64,000 nucleotides of DNA, from assembly GCF_016808095.1 (NCBI RefSeq), contig NC_068975.1, positions 34,204,001 through 34,268,000 on the forward strand. The letters are read 5' to 3'. The position numbers were made by a program, and so were the translations under genes. This DNA is from Vigna angularis. Lineage: Eukaryota > Streptophyta > Magnoliopsida > Fabales > Fabaceae. The notes under the pieces are model-generated. The model saw nothing but the letters and a program-made list of their open reading frames with translations. It was not told the DNA's origin and made no database searches. Shown in pieces: positions 45,256 through 56,885 of the stretch (the stretch's first letter is position 1; each line of letters starts with the position of its first letter).

Positions 45256-46485
45256 TGGATTAAATATATTTGAGTGATGCTCCCTTCACCACCCCATCTT
45301 CTCCTTACACCTCTCCAATTTTTTTAAATTCCAAATTTACCTTTTTTTACTTTTTATTTTTACCAATTTTACTTTTTATTTTTTAAAACCCTAATCTCAA
45401 TCTCATCTCACTTTCACTTTCTTTTTTACTCTTAGCAGCAAGCCCCTCACTCCCACCCCATTGTCACCTTCTCTCTTCTACTTCCGTTAACACAACATTT
45501 TCTTCTTCTTTCTTTCTTCTCCCGACATAACTTATTATTTCTTTTCCAAATCATCTCAATAATCAACAATATGCACTTAATTAAACTATAAAATAAATAT
45601 TCTCTTAGTTGAGTTTTCATTGGTTGTGTTTGCTAAAGTCTAAATTCCTTTCCCACATGGGCCTCCGTGTGATCTCTTAAAATGGGGAACACAACAATGT
45701 TGCTACTACCTAGTTTCTTGTAATCACATTAATATTATTATAACAGGTTTTGATTATACTAACTGTTGCATTATCTGAAAGCTCCTTGTTATAAATGACT
45801 GCAACTACACGAGCACTGTTTCAATGTCTCTGGCTCTCTAATGATGGAAAGAAAGAAGAAACGAAAATGGAAAATATTGTGTTAATGGAAGTGAAAATTA
45901 AGAAAAAGAGATAAAGTGACAGTGGGGTGTGGGGGCTTGTTGCCAAGAGTGAAAGGGGAAGTGAAAGTGAGAAAGGACTGAGATTAGAGTTTTAAAAAAT
46001 AAAAAGTAAAATTGGTAAAAGTAAAAAGTAAAAAATGTAAATTTGGAATTTAAAAAAAAATGGGAAGGTGGAGGGAGAAGATGGGGTGGTGGAGGGAGCA
46101 TCACTCAATATATTTTTGTCCTTTAACTTTTAGTCAAAATTGAAATTAGTTTCTCTTAAAATTTTTGGCCCAATTTAATCCTCAAATCTTATAAATGTAT
46201 GAATTTAGTCATTTTAACCAAATTTTGTTAAATTTATTTGATATTTCAAACGTGTTTTATGATAACATTTGAGTTGTTTACACCATTTGACGCATTTTCA
46301 CTTCATTGTTAATTTAGAAACGCATTTGAAACTTTAAATAAACTAGACAAAATTTGATTAAAATGACTAAATCAACCTATTTTACTTTTTAATAGATGAG
46401 GGACTAAATTAGGTCAAGGTTTCAAAGATTAACTTATTTCAATTTTTACTGAAAAGTTAAGGGACAAAAAACATATTTAACCCTA
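45256..46485. mobile_element. MITE-like element interrupted by a Mutator-like element
   Basis: The left end ('ggattaaatatattt') stops at 45271 and the element resumes at 46107 with 'aatatatttttgtcctttaa'. Its right end 'aaaacatatttaacccta' is the inverted partner of the left end. Outside the insertion it is about 380 bp. It belongs to the family at 28272-28636 and 30977-31314. Confidence 0.65.
45272..46106. mobile_element. Mutator-like non-autonomous element, family 1 copy 2
   Basis: 835 bp with termini GAGTGATGCTCCC and GGGAGCATCACTC and inverted arms of about 220 bp. The 9-bp direct repeat AATATATTT (45263-45271 and 46107-46115) is perfect. Same family as 34346-35081. The central part (about 45510-45880) is not inverted and differs from that of copy 1. 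No transposase ORF. Confidence 0.85.
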
Positions 46486-46649
46486 AATTTTTTTAATGTA
46501 TTTTGTTGTTTGTATATTTTGGTTGCCCCATGTATGGTTAAAACATGATATGCATCTACTATCATGGTGAAAGCTCAACACAAGGTGAAAGGAGAAAAAG
46601 ACCTACGCTATCAGTCAAATTATGGTCTAATGCCCCTAGTTAACAAGGG

Positions 46650-47834
46650 AATGATTTTTGAAACGGTTAATCTTTTAAACAATTTTCGAAATTCGATGAA
46701 CTCTTAACCCAATTTCAAAATCCAGTTAAGGGTTTGACGAATTTTGAAATTTATTAAACTCTTAATTAGATTTTGAAATTCAATTAAGACTTCGCCATCT
46801 TTAGAAAATCGATTAAGGTTTTAAGAGTTTTCAAAAAGTGTTGAACTCTTAGTCGACTTTTGAAATCTGGTTAAGAGCTCGTGCTTTGAACATGATTTCA
46901 AAAGTTTGTTAAGAGTTCAACGATTTTTAAAATGTGTAATAACATAATATAAGGGGTTTTGAATGAAGTTACTTTTATCTCATGTGTCACCGCAATTCAT
47001 AAATGTACTTGACGAACACCATAAATAATAATTAGATAAAAGACCGCCACATAATCAACAATGACAAATCTCAACACAAACAAATAACACAAACACAAAA
47101 ACCAACAAGGAAAAGTAGGGACCAACAAAGTAAAAGAAGCAAAAGAACCATCACAATTAATTAATGAAAGACTTAGGAAGAAATGAAGACCAACAAAGAA
47201 AGGCAAAAGAATACTTGAAGTAACTATAGGAGATACAAATAAATATAACATTTACGTGCATTAAATTTAGTTGGTCAAAATTTAATATATTGGGTAACAT
47301 TTAATTAACTTTTCCGTGTTTCTTTTTTTCATTTTATTTAAAGGGTAAAACTATTACTTTGGAGGTTCAGAAAGAAGAGGAAAAGGTGCAAGTAGAAGCT
47401 TCCTTAATTCACGCTCAAGCATTGGGCCAACAATGTTGGAAGACCAAGGGAGATGAACTGGTGATGGAACCCTGCAAATTAAGACTCATTATTGTTCAGT
47501 TATTCCCTTAAATTTTTATTATCTCACGGTTCATAAAATGAGTTTAAGAACTATACAATGAATAAAATAGCTAATCTTCTCCTATAAAAGATAGCCACAA
47601 TGGAAACTTCAACAAAAATTTATGGGACCCAATAATTAGAACCTATGAAAAAAAAATTAACATATGCCACTTCAGATATAAAGTACACTGCACTCTTTAA
47701 CATTTCATCGGGTCGTTTTTCCGATGTGGAAACTTTAAAACATGCATATACCATACATTTGAATCTATGACGATAAATTCTTAGTCCTCATTTATTTTTC
47801 TTCATACATTACAAAATATTTATTTTCATTTTAA
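46650..47834. repeat. about 1.26-kb duplicated segment, left copy
   Basis: Matches 47835-49190 through a long series of shared phrases ('taacataatataa', 'gacgaacacca', 'aataattaga', 'accgccacataatcaa', 'attgggccaacaatgttgga', 'tgatggaaccc', 'gataaattcttagtcc'). The offset is about 1.26 kb. It begins with a cluster of imperfect palindromic units built on 'ttttgaaatc(c)agttaagagtt'. No protein domain was seen. The ORF at 46997-47251 (-) is hydrophobic and low-complexity. Confidence 0.75.
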
Positions 47835-49190
47835 CATATTTTGAAATTTGTTAAATTCATAACTAGATTTTGAGATCCAATTAAGAGCTAGCGAGCTATT
47901 TCATTAAGGTTTTAATAATTTTCAAAAACAGTTGAACTCTTAATCGACTTTAAAAATCTTGTTAAAAGCTCGTCGACTTTTTAAAGTCTGTTAAGGTTTT
48001 AATGATTTTTGAAAATCGTTAAATCCTTAACCAGTTTTTGAAATCTAGTTAAGAATTCACGAACTTTCAAATGTTGGACAAGGATTAAACGATTTTAAAA
48101 AACCATTAAAATTTTAATCAATTTTTGAAAGTCGATGAGCTTCGAACTGGATTTCAAAAATCGGTTAAGAGTTCACGATTTTTTAAATTTGTAGTAACAT
48201 AATATAAAAGAGTTTTGAGTGAACTTACTTGCATCTCACGTATCATGCAACTCACAAACGTAATCGACGAACACCACAAACAATAATTAGACAAAATACC
48301 ACCACATAATCAAGAATGACAGGTCTCAACATGAATAAATAACACAAACACAAGAACCAACAAAGGAAAACAAGGATCACTAGAGTGAACAAAACAAGAG
48401 GACCATCAGAGTTAACAAAGGAACCAAAAAGAAATGAATACCAATAAAAAAGACAATGAAAAAGAAGAAAAATATGTAGAAGTAACTATAAGAGGTAAAT
48501 ATAGCATTTACATGTATTAAATTTAGTTGGTAAAAATTTAATATATTTAGTAACATTTAATTCCCTTTTATGTTTTTTTTTCCAAAGGGTAAAAGTATTA
48601 CTTTAGAGGTGCAAAAAGAATTACATTAGCTTTGCAAGAACAGAAAAATGTGCATGGAGAAGCTTCATTAATTCACACTCAAGCATTTAGCATTGGGCCA
48701 ACAATGTTGGAAGACCAAAGAAGATGAGTTGGTGATGGAACCCCTCAAATTAAATTAAGACTCATTATTGTTTAGTTTTTTCCTTTTTAAATTTTTATTA
48801 TCTTATGAATTTAAGAATTTTACTATCAATAAAATAATTAATCTCTTCCTATAAAAGAGAGTCACAATGAAAACTTCACCTAAAATTTAAGAGACCCAAT
48901 AATTTGAATCCTATGAAAAAAAATAAGCATATACCACTTCAAATATAGAGTACATTATATTATTTAAGGCTAAAGAATAATTTGCACTGTACTTAATACA
49001 TGGCTCCTTTGTACCAACACACTTCTACCATTTTATATTAAAGACAACATTTCACTTGGTCCTTTTCTCGATGTAGGAATTTTAATCAAACGTACATATA
49101 CCATAACTTTGAATATCTGACCGATAAATTCTTAGTCCTTCTTTATTTTTTTTTGTACATTGAAAATATTTATCTTTCACCTAATTTTCT
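47835..49190. repeat. about 1.26-kb duplicated segment, right copy
   Basis: Second copy of the tandem duplication, slightly longer and diverged, again opening with palindromic 'gttaagagtt' / 'aactcttaa' units (47850-48190). Confidence 0.75.
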
Positions 49191-51320
49191 CATTACAATT
49201 TTTTATATAATATTTCAAAACAAATGAGTAATAAGGTTAGATTTATAGGAAATGGAATGTAAAATAACATTAGGTTAGTTATTCATTTTTTTATTTCTCT
49301 ATTTTCTAATACATAAGTTATTTAAAATAATTTTTTAAAACCTAAATTTATTGGTTATCCAGAGAGATTTATTTTGAAGATCAATCAGATCATTTAATAA
49401 TTTTGTACATTCTATTAAAAAAAATTAAAAGTATTTTGAATTTCTTTCATATGTGTGGATAACATAAAATGTATAGTTTTCTCAAAATATGTACTTTTTT
49501 TTCTCATGAATTAAATGAAGTTTTCTTTAGTTGATGAATTGAGTGGTGTTTTTCAGTCATGAGGTGATTGAATATAACAACATTATGTATAGGACTTATG
49601 GACTATGCATCCTCTCTTATACATTGTGTATCTTCTTTATATTAACTGTTTAAAATTTATATATTTCTTTCTTTTCTCTTTTATTATATTGATTTTATCT
49701 TATTACCGAACTCTACTTTATTGGAAAAAACTGGTGTATTTGAAAAAATTCAGAATATAAAATTAGTTAGCTGAAACTCTATAACTCTATAACTCCTGAG
49801 AAACCTGTGTAATTTTAAATAAAAAGTACTTTAGAGAAGTTGATTAATATATTAATTTTATTCTTGATGAAATTATAGGCTTAAAAAAAGTTATTTAAGA
49901 TGTCTTGTGCAAGGAATGATGCATATCAAATATTAAATTAAATTTATATACATATACAATTTATAATTATTTTTATTATGTGAGTTGTTTTTAGAAAAAG
50001 AAAAAATATAGATATTTTGGGAAAGAAAGAAGATTGGTACGCAAACAATTTTGCAGTAATGTCGATTAAAAAGAATTAAATTAAATATAATTAAGAAAAA
50101 TAATAACAACAAAATTGTCATTTTCTTACTAGAAGAAGGAGATACTCAATAAAAATGTAACTATTTATTTGGAAATGGGATTGGATACATTAGAATTAAC
50201 TGATTACAGAGAGAGATTAATTTTGAACATGATAATTTTACACTTTCAATTAAAAACCGGATTTAAAGAAAAAAAAAATCTAATCTCGAAAACATGTCTA
50301 GTGATCATGCATCACATAAAATTTATATCTTTCTTAAAATATGTCAAAATTTTCTTTTGTTTTGTCATGGATTGAAAGTATTCTATATGGGACGTGACCA
50401 TCAAATGTGAAAGACCATAATACATTTTTTCTTCTAAGTCATGTCTCTTCCCTTGATTAATCCATCTTGCTAGTCATCACTGATACTAGTTTTTTTTTTT
50501 TTACCTAACTTTTTTTTTTACAATATACCTTCTTTTGCACATATTATTTTTGTACTTCTTAATATTAATACATCAGTTTATTAAATTAGCAATGGAAAAG
50601 AAGTTATCCTAAAATAACTTTTTTGTCATATTTTTTCTATTATATATAATTTTTATATTACTGTTATAATATTTTATTATTTAAATTAAAAGTAAGCATA
50701 AACAAATATTTTTATTTAATTTTTTTTAAGTGAACACAAAAGTATTTAGACACTTAACTACAAATAATATACAAAAACATATTTAGTATTTCAAATTTAC
50801 CTAATTTATTTTTTAAGATACACTAATAAAGAAAACTATTTTTTTATTCCATAATCATATATATTTTATGCACTTCCTTCCACAATTATGAAATTATAAA
50901 TTGCAACACCAAATTTACTGTAATTAAACTCAAGTAATTATATAAAATTCTTTAAATTTTAATTTCAGTTTACATGTATTCAGTTCAAATTGGAGAGTTA
51001 CATTATTCATTACAATAAATTGCTCCATATATTGTTTTGCTAAATGGGATAAAATTTCAATAATGTGCATTATAATAAAACATAGTAATTTATTTTAAAA
51101 AATTATTTTATTAATCACATTTTATAGCATTATATAAATTTAAAGAAAAAATAATTTTTAAATATAATTTTATACTTCTATATATAAATTTAGTTTTTTA
51201 TAAATATTTATTTTTAAGAAATAAAAATAATTAATATTTCAATAAAAATAACTGTATTTCAATTAAAATAAAAGAACTGAAAGTGAATAAACTTTCTGAC
51301 TAAAAATAATAATGATTTTG

Positions 51321-51414
<94 letters not shown>

Positions 51415-52544
51415 CTTTTATGTGTCATTTTTTCATTAGATTTTATTTTTAGATCATATCTAATGAATGGTTGAATAGGACTTTTGTGTAAATCTATAAA
51501 TTATATTGTATCAAATTACACTCACCTCCCATCTATAAAATTAAATCATATTATATACATTCAAATTATAATTGTAACATTAATTTAACAACTATGTATA
51601 ACTTTCACTTTGATGCATGTACCAACAAAATTAAATCCTATTCCATGTATGTTTATTATAGAGGTAGGGTTGATTTTTGTAAATTTTCCCTCCTCTTTTC
51701 TGCTCATGATGTGGAGGGACTAATATTTTCACCTTTCCTCTTTTTAATTATTCTTATTATTTTATAATTTCACACTTCATCCTTCATACTTCTTTACTGC
51801 ATAAATGGATATAAGATGGAATGTTTAGAAACATTTTAGAATGCAGTAACATAAAATGTTGTTGTTTTTCAATTATTTCTGATTTCATATTAGGCAGTGG
51901 TGTTTTTCCCAGTTCATTTATTGAATTCTATTTGTATTGGTGTGCCAAAATGCCTATAAGATTATATAAGTCACAAACTTTTAAGAAAAGAAAACAACAA
52001 TAAATCATATTTATTTGAAAAATATTTTTATCATTAAAAAAATGCAAAATAAAATATTTAATAAATTTATTTTTGTCAAGAAATATTTTGAAATTGTAAT
52101 TTATAAAAACATAGTGATTAATACTCTTAATATATTTGTACATATCTAATGGTTTCAGAAAATATTTCTCACTAAATAAACAATAGGGTTTCCAACCCTA
52201 GCTATAAAAAGAAGAAATGTGTTCCCTATCCTAACCACCTGCAGATGTTTGAAACCAACCAGTTTATATAACAGTTCAACAGTTCCAAAACATCAAAATT
52301 TAGAAGCAAAGGTGGATTTAATTTCTTTTTAACTGAAACTAAACACACATACAATCAATATTAAGAAGTAAATTTAATAAAATTGTTATGAATGGGAGTA
52401 TTTAACAAATAAAAAAAAGTGTTTTAATATAAATCTTATACATTAAATATAAAAAATCATCTTAACTCCATAATTTTTAATACATAAGCTTTCGATAGGA
52501 TCGAAGTAAAAAGATTGTATTGCAGAGAGGACTAGATAGCTAGC
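49191..52544. other. gene-poor AT-rich region
   Basis: No gene seen. Contains an (AT)n run at 51326-51412. The ORFs at 49933, 50169, 51821 and 51928 are AT-rich and lack domains. Confidence 0.45.
51326..51412. repeat. (AT)n microsatellite
   Basis: AT dinucleotide run of about 87 bases. Confidence 0.95.
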
Positions 52545-52690
52545 TTAGCGAAGGAGGTGACCTGCATATGTAACAGTGTTCCTTGGATCCATTTGAAGCG
52601 AGAAATCTCAATCAGCACCTCTCCCTTTTTTGTTTTTCTTTTCACGAGACATCACTATTTTGTTTTTTCTTTTCACGAGATTCCTAAAGT
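52545..52690 (+). repeat. DOG1-like upstream repeat, copy 1 (short form)
   Basis: Shares 'gaaggaggtgac..catatg', 'ccatttgaag' and 'atctcaatcag' with the two downstream copies, then jumps to 'tttttcttttcacgagac', which ends copy 2. It looks like an internally deleted copy. Confidence 0.6.
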
Positions 52691-52926
52691 TTTCTGTGAT
52701 TTAAACATTGTTGTGCATGATCGTGTCGTTTGCTTCAGAGCGTGTGTCGTTTGCTTCACAATGTATTTGAAAGAATTTTAGTATAATTGGAGTTGTTTTT
52801 AGATCAGCTTTTTATAAATAAAAATATTATTTTAATATAGATTATTTTATGGAAACAACATCAATTATTAAAGGGATAATTAGTTTTACTAAATACATCT
52901 ATAAAAGCATTTGGTCCTTTGTATAA

Positions 52927-53260
52927 AGGTTGGTGAAGGATGTGGGCAGTGTATTGAAGAGTGTTCCTGAATCCATTTGAAAGAGAGCATCTCAATCAGA
53001 CTTGAGCTTCCACGTTGAATCTGAGTTGCCAGTAGAAGGACACGTCTGAATTTTAATCACACCTCTCTAACACTGTCAAAGGCTCAAGCTCAGAAAGCTG
53101 AGCCACACCCTTCTCTTCCCTCTTCGCAAAGCGTCAAACCCTCCTTGAAACCACTAGTAAGCAATTGCTGCGCGTAAGCCATGCATCCAATCACTCTGCC
53201 ACGCTTCCTCCTCTCCTTCTTTTTTTGTTTTTTCTTTTCACGAGACTCGTTAAGCTTTTT
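52927..53260 (+). repeat. DOG1-like upstream repeat, copy 2
   Basis: Parallels 54675-55000 over about 330 bases ('gaaggatgtgg', 'cttgagcttccacgttgaat', 'gctcagaaagctg', 'gcaaagcgtcaaac', 'caattgctgcgcgtaagcc', then an RY motif CATGCAT). It is not followed by a DOG1-like coding sequence; the next 1.4 kb is AT-rich. It may be a promoter duplication or the remnant of a lost tandem gene. Confidence 0.75.
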
Positions 53261-54674
53261 CATAGCATTGGAGGAAGAGGTGGTGCGTCTGTGGTTTTAT
53301 ATGTTATAGGTGCAGAGAATATGGTCATTTTCCCTACAGTCTAATTTCCTTCACAGTCTAATTTCCTTCATAGATTTGGAACAAACCGAAAAAGTCATTT
53401 TCACTTTGAGATGCGGGAGTTTGAGTTATTGAGTTGAAAGGAAGAGCATCAATTGCATGGTCCTAAGCTTTGGATCATATTGAATCATCTGTATATGTAT
53501 ACTAATTATATTTGCCCACGCTAGCAGTAGGTTTCTTCAACTCCCAATGTGATAGAGAAGTTAATTAGTATATCTTCATGGTGAATTTTCTCACCTCCTT
53601 ACTTTGCAAACCAGAAAATGACATATGTTAAGATGATAGTAATGCAACTCTTCCTATCTATTAAAAGATGTAGATGTTTTAGACAAAGGGTTTTTATAGG
53701 GATGAATATATTAAACTTTCATAACAAAAGGTCGCTGCTTAGAATTTGAGAGGTACAGAAGCATTGGCTAACTTTAAAAGACCTACCCAAGTGATATGCA
53801 TATGTTTCCTTCCTCTCTTTCTCCTAAATATATAGGTAATTAAGCCTATTAATGATGTCATGACCTTTAAACAAATTATAAAAGATAGTAAACTATTTAC
53901 CACTAGTTTGTAATATGTTCAACCATTTTCTCAAATTCTATATAGAGCATGAGATTTATACTATATTAGATATATTTATGTATATTTTAGAATATATGTC
54001 AACGGGATTGGAGAAGGTATCTATATATTTAAAGGAAAAGAAAAGATAGATTATAAGTTTTTTTTTATAATAAGATGTCTTGTAGAGCTTGAAAATAGAA
54101 TTCTTAAAAATATAAACATAACACATTCATAGTATGTGAAACAATCTTAAAATTTAAGTGACCTAATATATAATGTTATAACTTATACAAACTTAAAATT
54201 TGAGAATTATTAGCCCTAGTCATTCATGTAACATAATTAGAAATAAAAAAAAACAATTTTTCATAGAATAAAAAATAAGTTTGCAAGATGGAACAATGAA
54301 AGAAACAATAAAAACATAGATATCATGTCTTAACTTTAAGAAGGAAGAAATTGATCAGTCTTACCATACCAGCTCACCCAAAAACATAGACCAGCACATG
54401 TATTATTTTTTATTGATTATTTATTTATTTATTATAGTGTGTGTTCACAATTTACATTAAAATATATATCATCTCCTTGTAAATATTTGTGAGAATCCGG
54501 CTTTAATAATAAGGTTTTAGAAAGTAGTTTTTAAGTTTAATTCATTCTCACAGAATCAATTTGTACATAAAGTTTTCATTTTATTTATAATCAACGTGAA
54601 ACTTCCAACCAAGTTATAAGTTCTAAGTAAAAAAGAAAAGAAAAACAGAAAAGTTACATAGTAGAGAAGTAGCA
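53261..54674. other. spacer between upstream repeats
   Basis: AT-rich. Contains a small tandem duplication near 53336-53375 ('cagtctaatttccttca'). No coding remnant of a DOG1-like gene was found here. Confidence 0.4.
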
Positions 54675-55125
54675 TGGTGAAGGATGTGGCCAACATATGC
54701 AACAGTAGCTCTGGATGAATTTGAAGAGAAAGAGAATCCGATCAGCCTTGAGCTTCCACGTTGAATTTGGATTTCCTCCCAAAAAGACACGTCGACTATC
54801 CTTGAGGTGGGTTAAACTTTAACCACGGCTCTCCAAGACGGTCAAAGACCCGAGGCTCAGAAAGCTGCGCCACACCCTTATACCTTCCCTCTCCCTCCTC
54901 GCAAAGCGTCAAACTCTCCTTGATACCACTAGTAGGCAATTGCTGCGCGTAAGCCATGCACCCAATTACCCCTCCACACTCTTTCCCTGCGTGTCCTCCT
55001 CTCCTCTTTCCATCTGGTCACCTCACCCATCCTCCCCCTCCTTATAAACACCCCTTCTCCCCTCCTTACATACACACATACACTCTTTCTCTATTCACCT
55101 CTTCACTCACTCACTTTTCTTTCTA
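54675..55125 (+). promoter_or_regulatory. promoter and leader of the DOG1-like gene (upstream repeat copy 3)
   Basis: Holds the third copy of the upstream repeat (54675-55000), including CATGCA (RY-type, a site for ABI3/FUS3-family B3 factors) within 'gcgtaagccatgcacccaa' and ACGT cores ('ccacgttg', 'acacgtcgac'). A TATA box, TATAAA, lies at 55043-55048, followed by a CT-rich leader. The RY motif fits a seed-expressed gene of this family, but expression is inferred. Confidence 0.65.
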
Positions 55126-55857
55126 ATGGCCAACCCTGGGGTGGAAAGATTCCCTGACTTCTTCCAGAGGTGGAATGGGAAGCTTGAGGATATTCTCCAA
55201 CAGCTTATGCAGGTGTCCAACCAGAGAACCGAGGTGGTCAAGACTCAACAAGAGCTGCAAGCTTTGGTGTCAACAGTCACAACCCATTTGAAGTTATACT
55301 ACACTACCAAATGGGCTGCTGCACATGGAAACGTTCTGATTTTCTTTTCTCCACCCTGGCTGAACCCTTTGGAGCATGCTCAGCTTTGGTTGTCGGGGTG
55401 GAAGCCGTCCACGGTGTTCAGGCAGGTGGAGAATCTGAAGAACAGGAATGTTTTGGTGTTGACGGAGGAGCAGAATAAGAAGATAGAGGAGCTGAAGATG
55501 AGGGTAAAGATGGAGGAGGAGAAGGTGGAGAGGGAGATGGAGAGGCAGCAGGTGGCCATGGCGGACCGCAAGATGGTGCAGTTGGCCAAAATCACGGGCC
55601 GCGCAAGTGCCAATGGTTCGGCGGATGCTGTTGCCGAAGTGGCAGTGAAGGAGGTTTTTGAAGGGTTGGAGACGGTCATGAAGGCTTCCGATTGCGTGAG
55701 GCTCAAGACACTCAAAGGGGTGTTGGATTTGCTTAGTCCAATGCAGAGTGTGGACTTCCTGGCGGCGAATATAACTACGCAGCTGCGATTCAGGCACTGG
55801 GGGGCGAAGAAGAAGGACACCGCTGGGGCCGTGCCCAGTGTGAATCAAGACAAGTGA
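55126..55857 (+). CDS. DOG1-domain protein (DOG1-like / DOGL4-like)
   Basis: Single exon, 243 residues. The N-terminal part ('FPDFFQRWNGKLEDILQQL') and 'HGNVLIFFSPPWLNPLEHAQLWLSGWKPS' are typical of the DOG1 domain, which is shared with the C-terminal half of TGA bZIP factors. A heptad-like charged helix follows (about 120-148), then 'LKGVLDLLSPMQSVDFLAANITTQLR'. There is no bZIP basic region. Family members include DOG1, which controls seed dormancy with ABA-pathway phosphatases and binds haem, and DOGL4, linked to seed storage genes. Which of these this corresponds to cannot be settled from sequence alone. The ATG follows a good TATA box and leader, and no earlier in-frame start competes. 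By gene order it is the counterpart of Arabidopsis DOG1. Confidence 0.9.
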   Translation: MANPGVERFPDFFQRWNGKLEDILQQLMQVSNQRTEVVKTQQELQALVSTVTTHLKLYYTTKWAAAHGNVLIFFSPPWLNPLEHAQLWLSGWKPSTVFRQVENLKNRNVLVLTEEQNKKIEELKMRVKMEEEKVEREMERQQVAMADRKMVQLAKITGRASANGSADAVAEVAVKEVFEGLETVMKASDCVRLKTLKGVLDLLSPMQSVDFLAANITTQLRFRHWGAKKKDTAGAVPSVNQDK

Positions 55858-56635
55858 AGTGTTATCCATGGAACTAGCTAGCCGAAGAAAGAATAAGACT
55901 AAAGTGGGCATCTCCTTTAGGGTTGGTTAGTTAGTTAATTTCCTCTTCGTTGAAACAAAAAAATGTTGTTGTTTAGTTTGTGCTTGCTAGTACTCTTGTA
56001 CTTGCAGCAAAGTTGTTTTCTTTTCTTTTCAATGTTGTAAGAAAAAGGAGGAGAAATGATTGATGAATATATATCATTATATTATTTCTGTTCCAAAAAA
56101 CAGAAAATATGGTTGCTGTTTATACGTTTTTTTTTTCTTTTTTATAATTAATAATTGATAATTAAACAGAATCTCAGATGAAAGACATCCTTAGAGAACT
56201 CATAATGGACTGTGCCTCTTAAGAATGTGGTACGAAAAGGCAAAGTCAACCGCAACACAGCACCTTAGGTTGTCACATGGTAGCGTAGTGATGCGTAGGA
56301 TGGTTAGTGCTGAAGATGTGAGAGAGGAGTTCAAGGGAGAGAGTGGTAGAGGCATTTTTTTATTACATTTGTTTGCGTTGTGAAATGTCGGTGGGTGCAT
56401 GAGCAGCACAACAAACGGAAATGGCTTGAGCGGCGGTGCAAGGTGGTGCGTGACTGAGGAACCACGCCTAGCTACGCAAACATAAACATTCTGAAACAGG
56501 ATAGAACAAAACAAGTGTTCTTCAGTTTCTACACTAAAAATAAGTCCCTGTAATGCTTACCTTCACGAGAAACTGACGTTGAAAAGAGCATCCCGAGAAA
56601 GTGACGTCTCGACGTGATGTCACCACACCTTTTAT
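55858..56635. other. 3' region of the DOG1-like gene and spacer
   Basis: The 3' UTR comes first. A GC-richer patch at 56200-56630 has no recognised coding content (the minus-strand ORF at 56200-56514 lacks domains). Confidence 0.4.
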
Positions 56636-56885
56636 TTCTTGTCGAATAGGAATATATAAAAATTATAATATTCGGATTGATATATAAATGTAATAAAGTG
56701 TAAAAACATGAAGGATTAAAAGTGACATATAAGTGTTGTTGAGAGTTAGAGAGAAACGTGAGTCATAGGAACACGTGTTATTGAATTAGAAGTAGTTTAT
56801 GTGGAGTAGCTTGCAGGGAGTGAGGAAGATTGAGGATTATTAAGTTCATTTTGCAGATATACCATCTTCATACAACAAACAACAA
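56636..56885 (+). repeat. 250-bp direct repeat, left copy
   Basis: By eye identical over 250 bases to 58207-58456. Contains AATATATAAAA and ends 'catacaacaaacaacaa'. The copies are separated by 1,321 bases. Confidence 0.88.

Noticed and set aside
55294..55911. Minus-strand ORFs opposite the DOG1-like gene
   Set aside because: Shadow frames of the plus-strand gene with no recognisable family.
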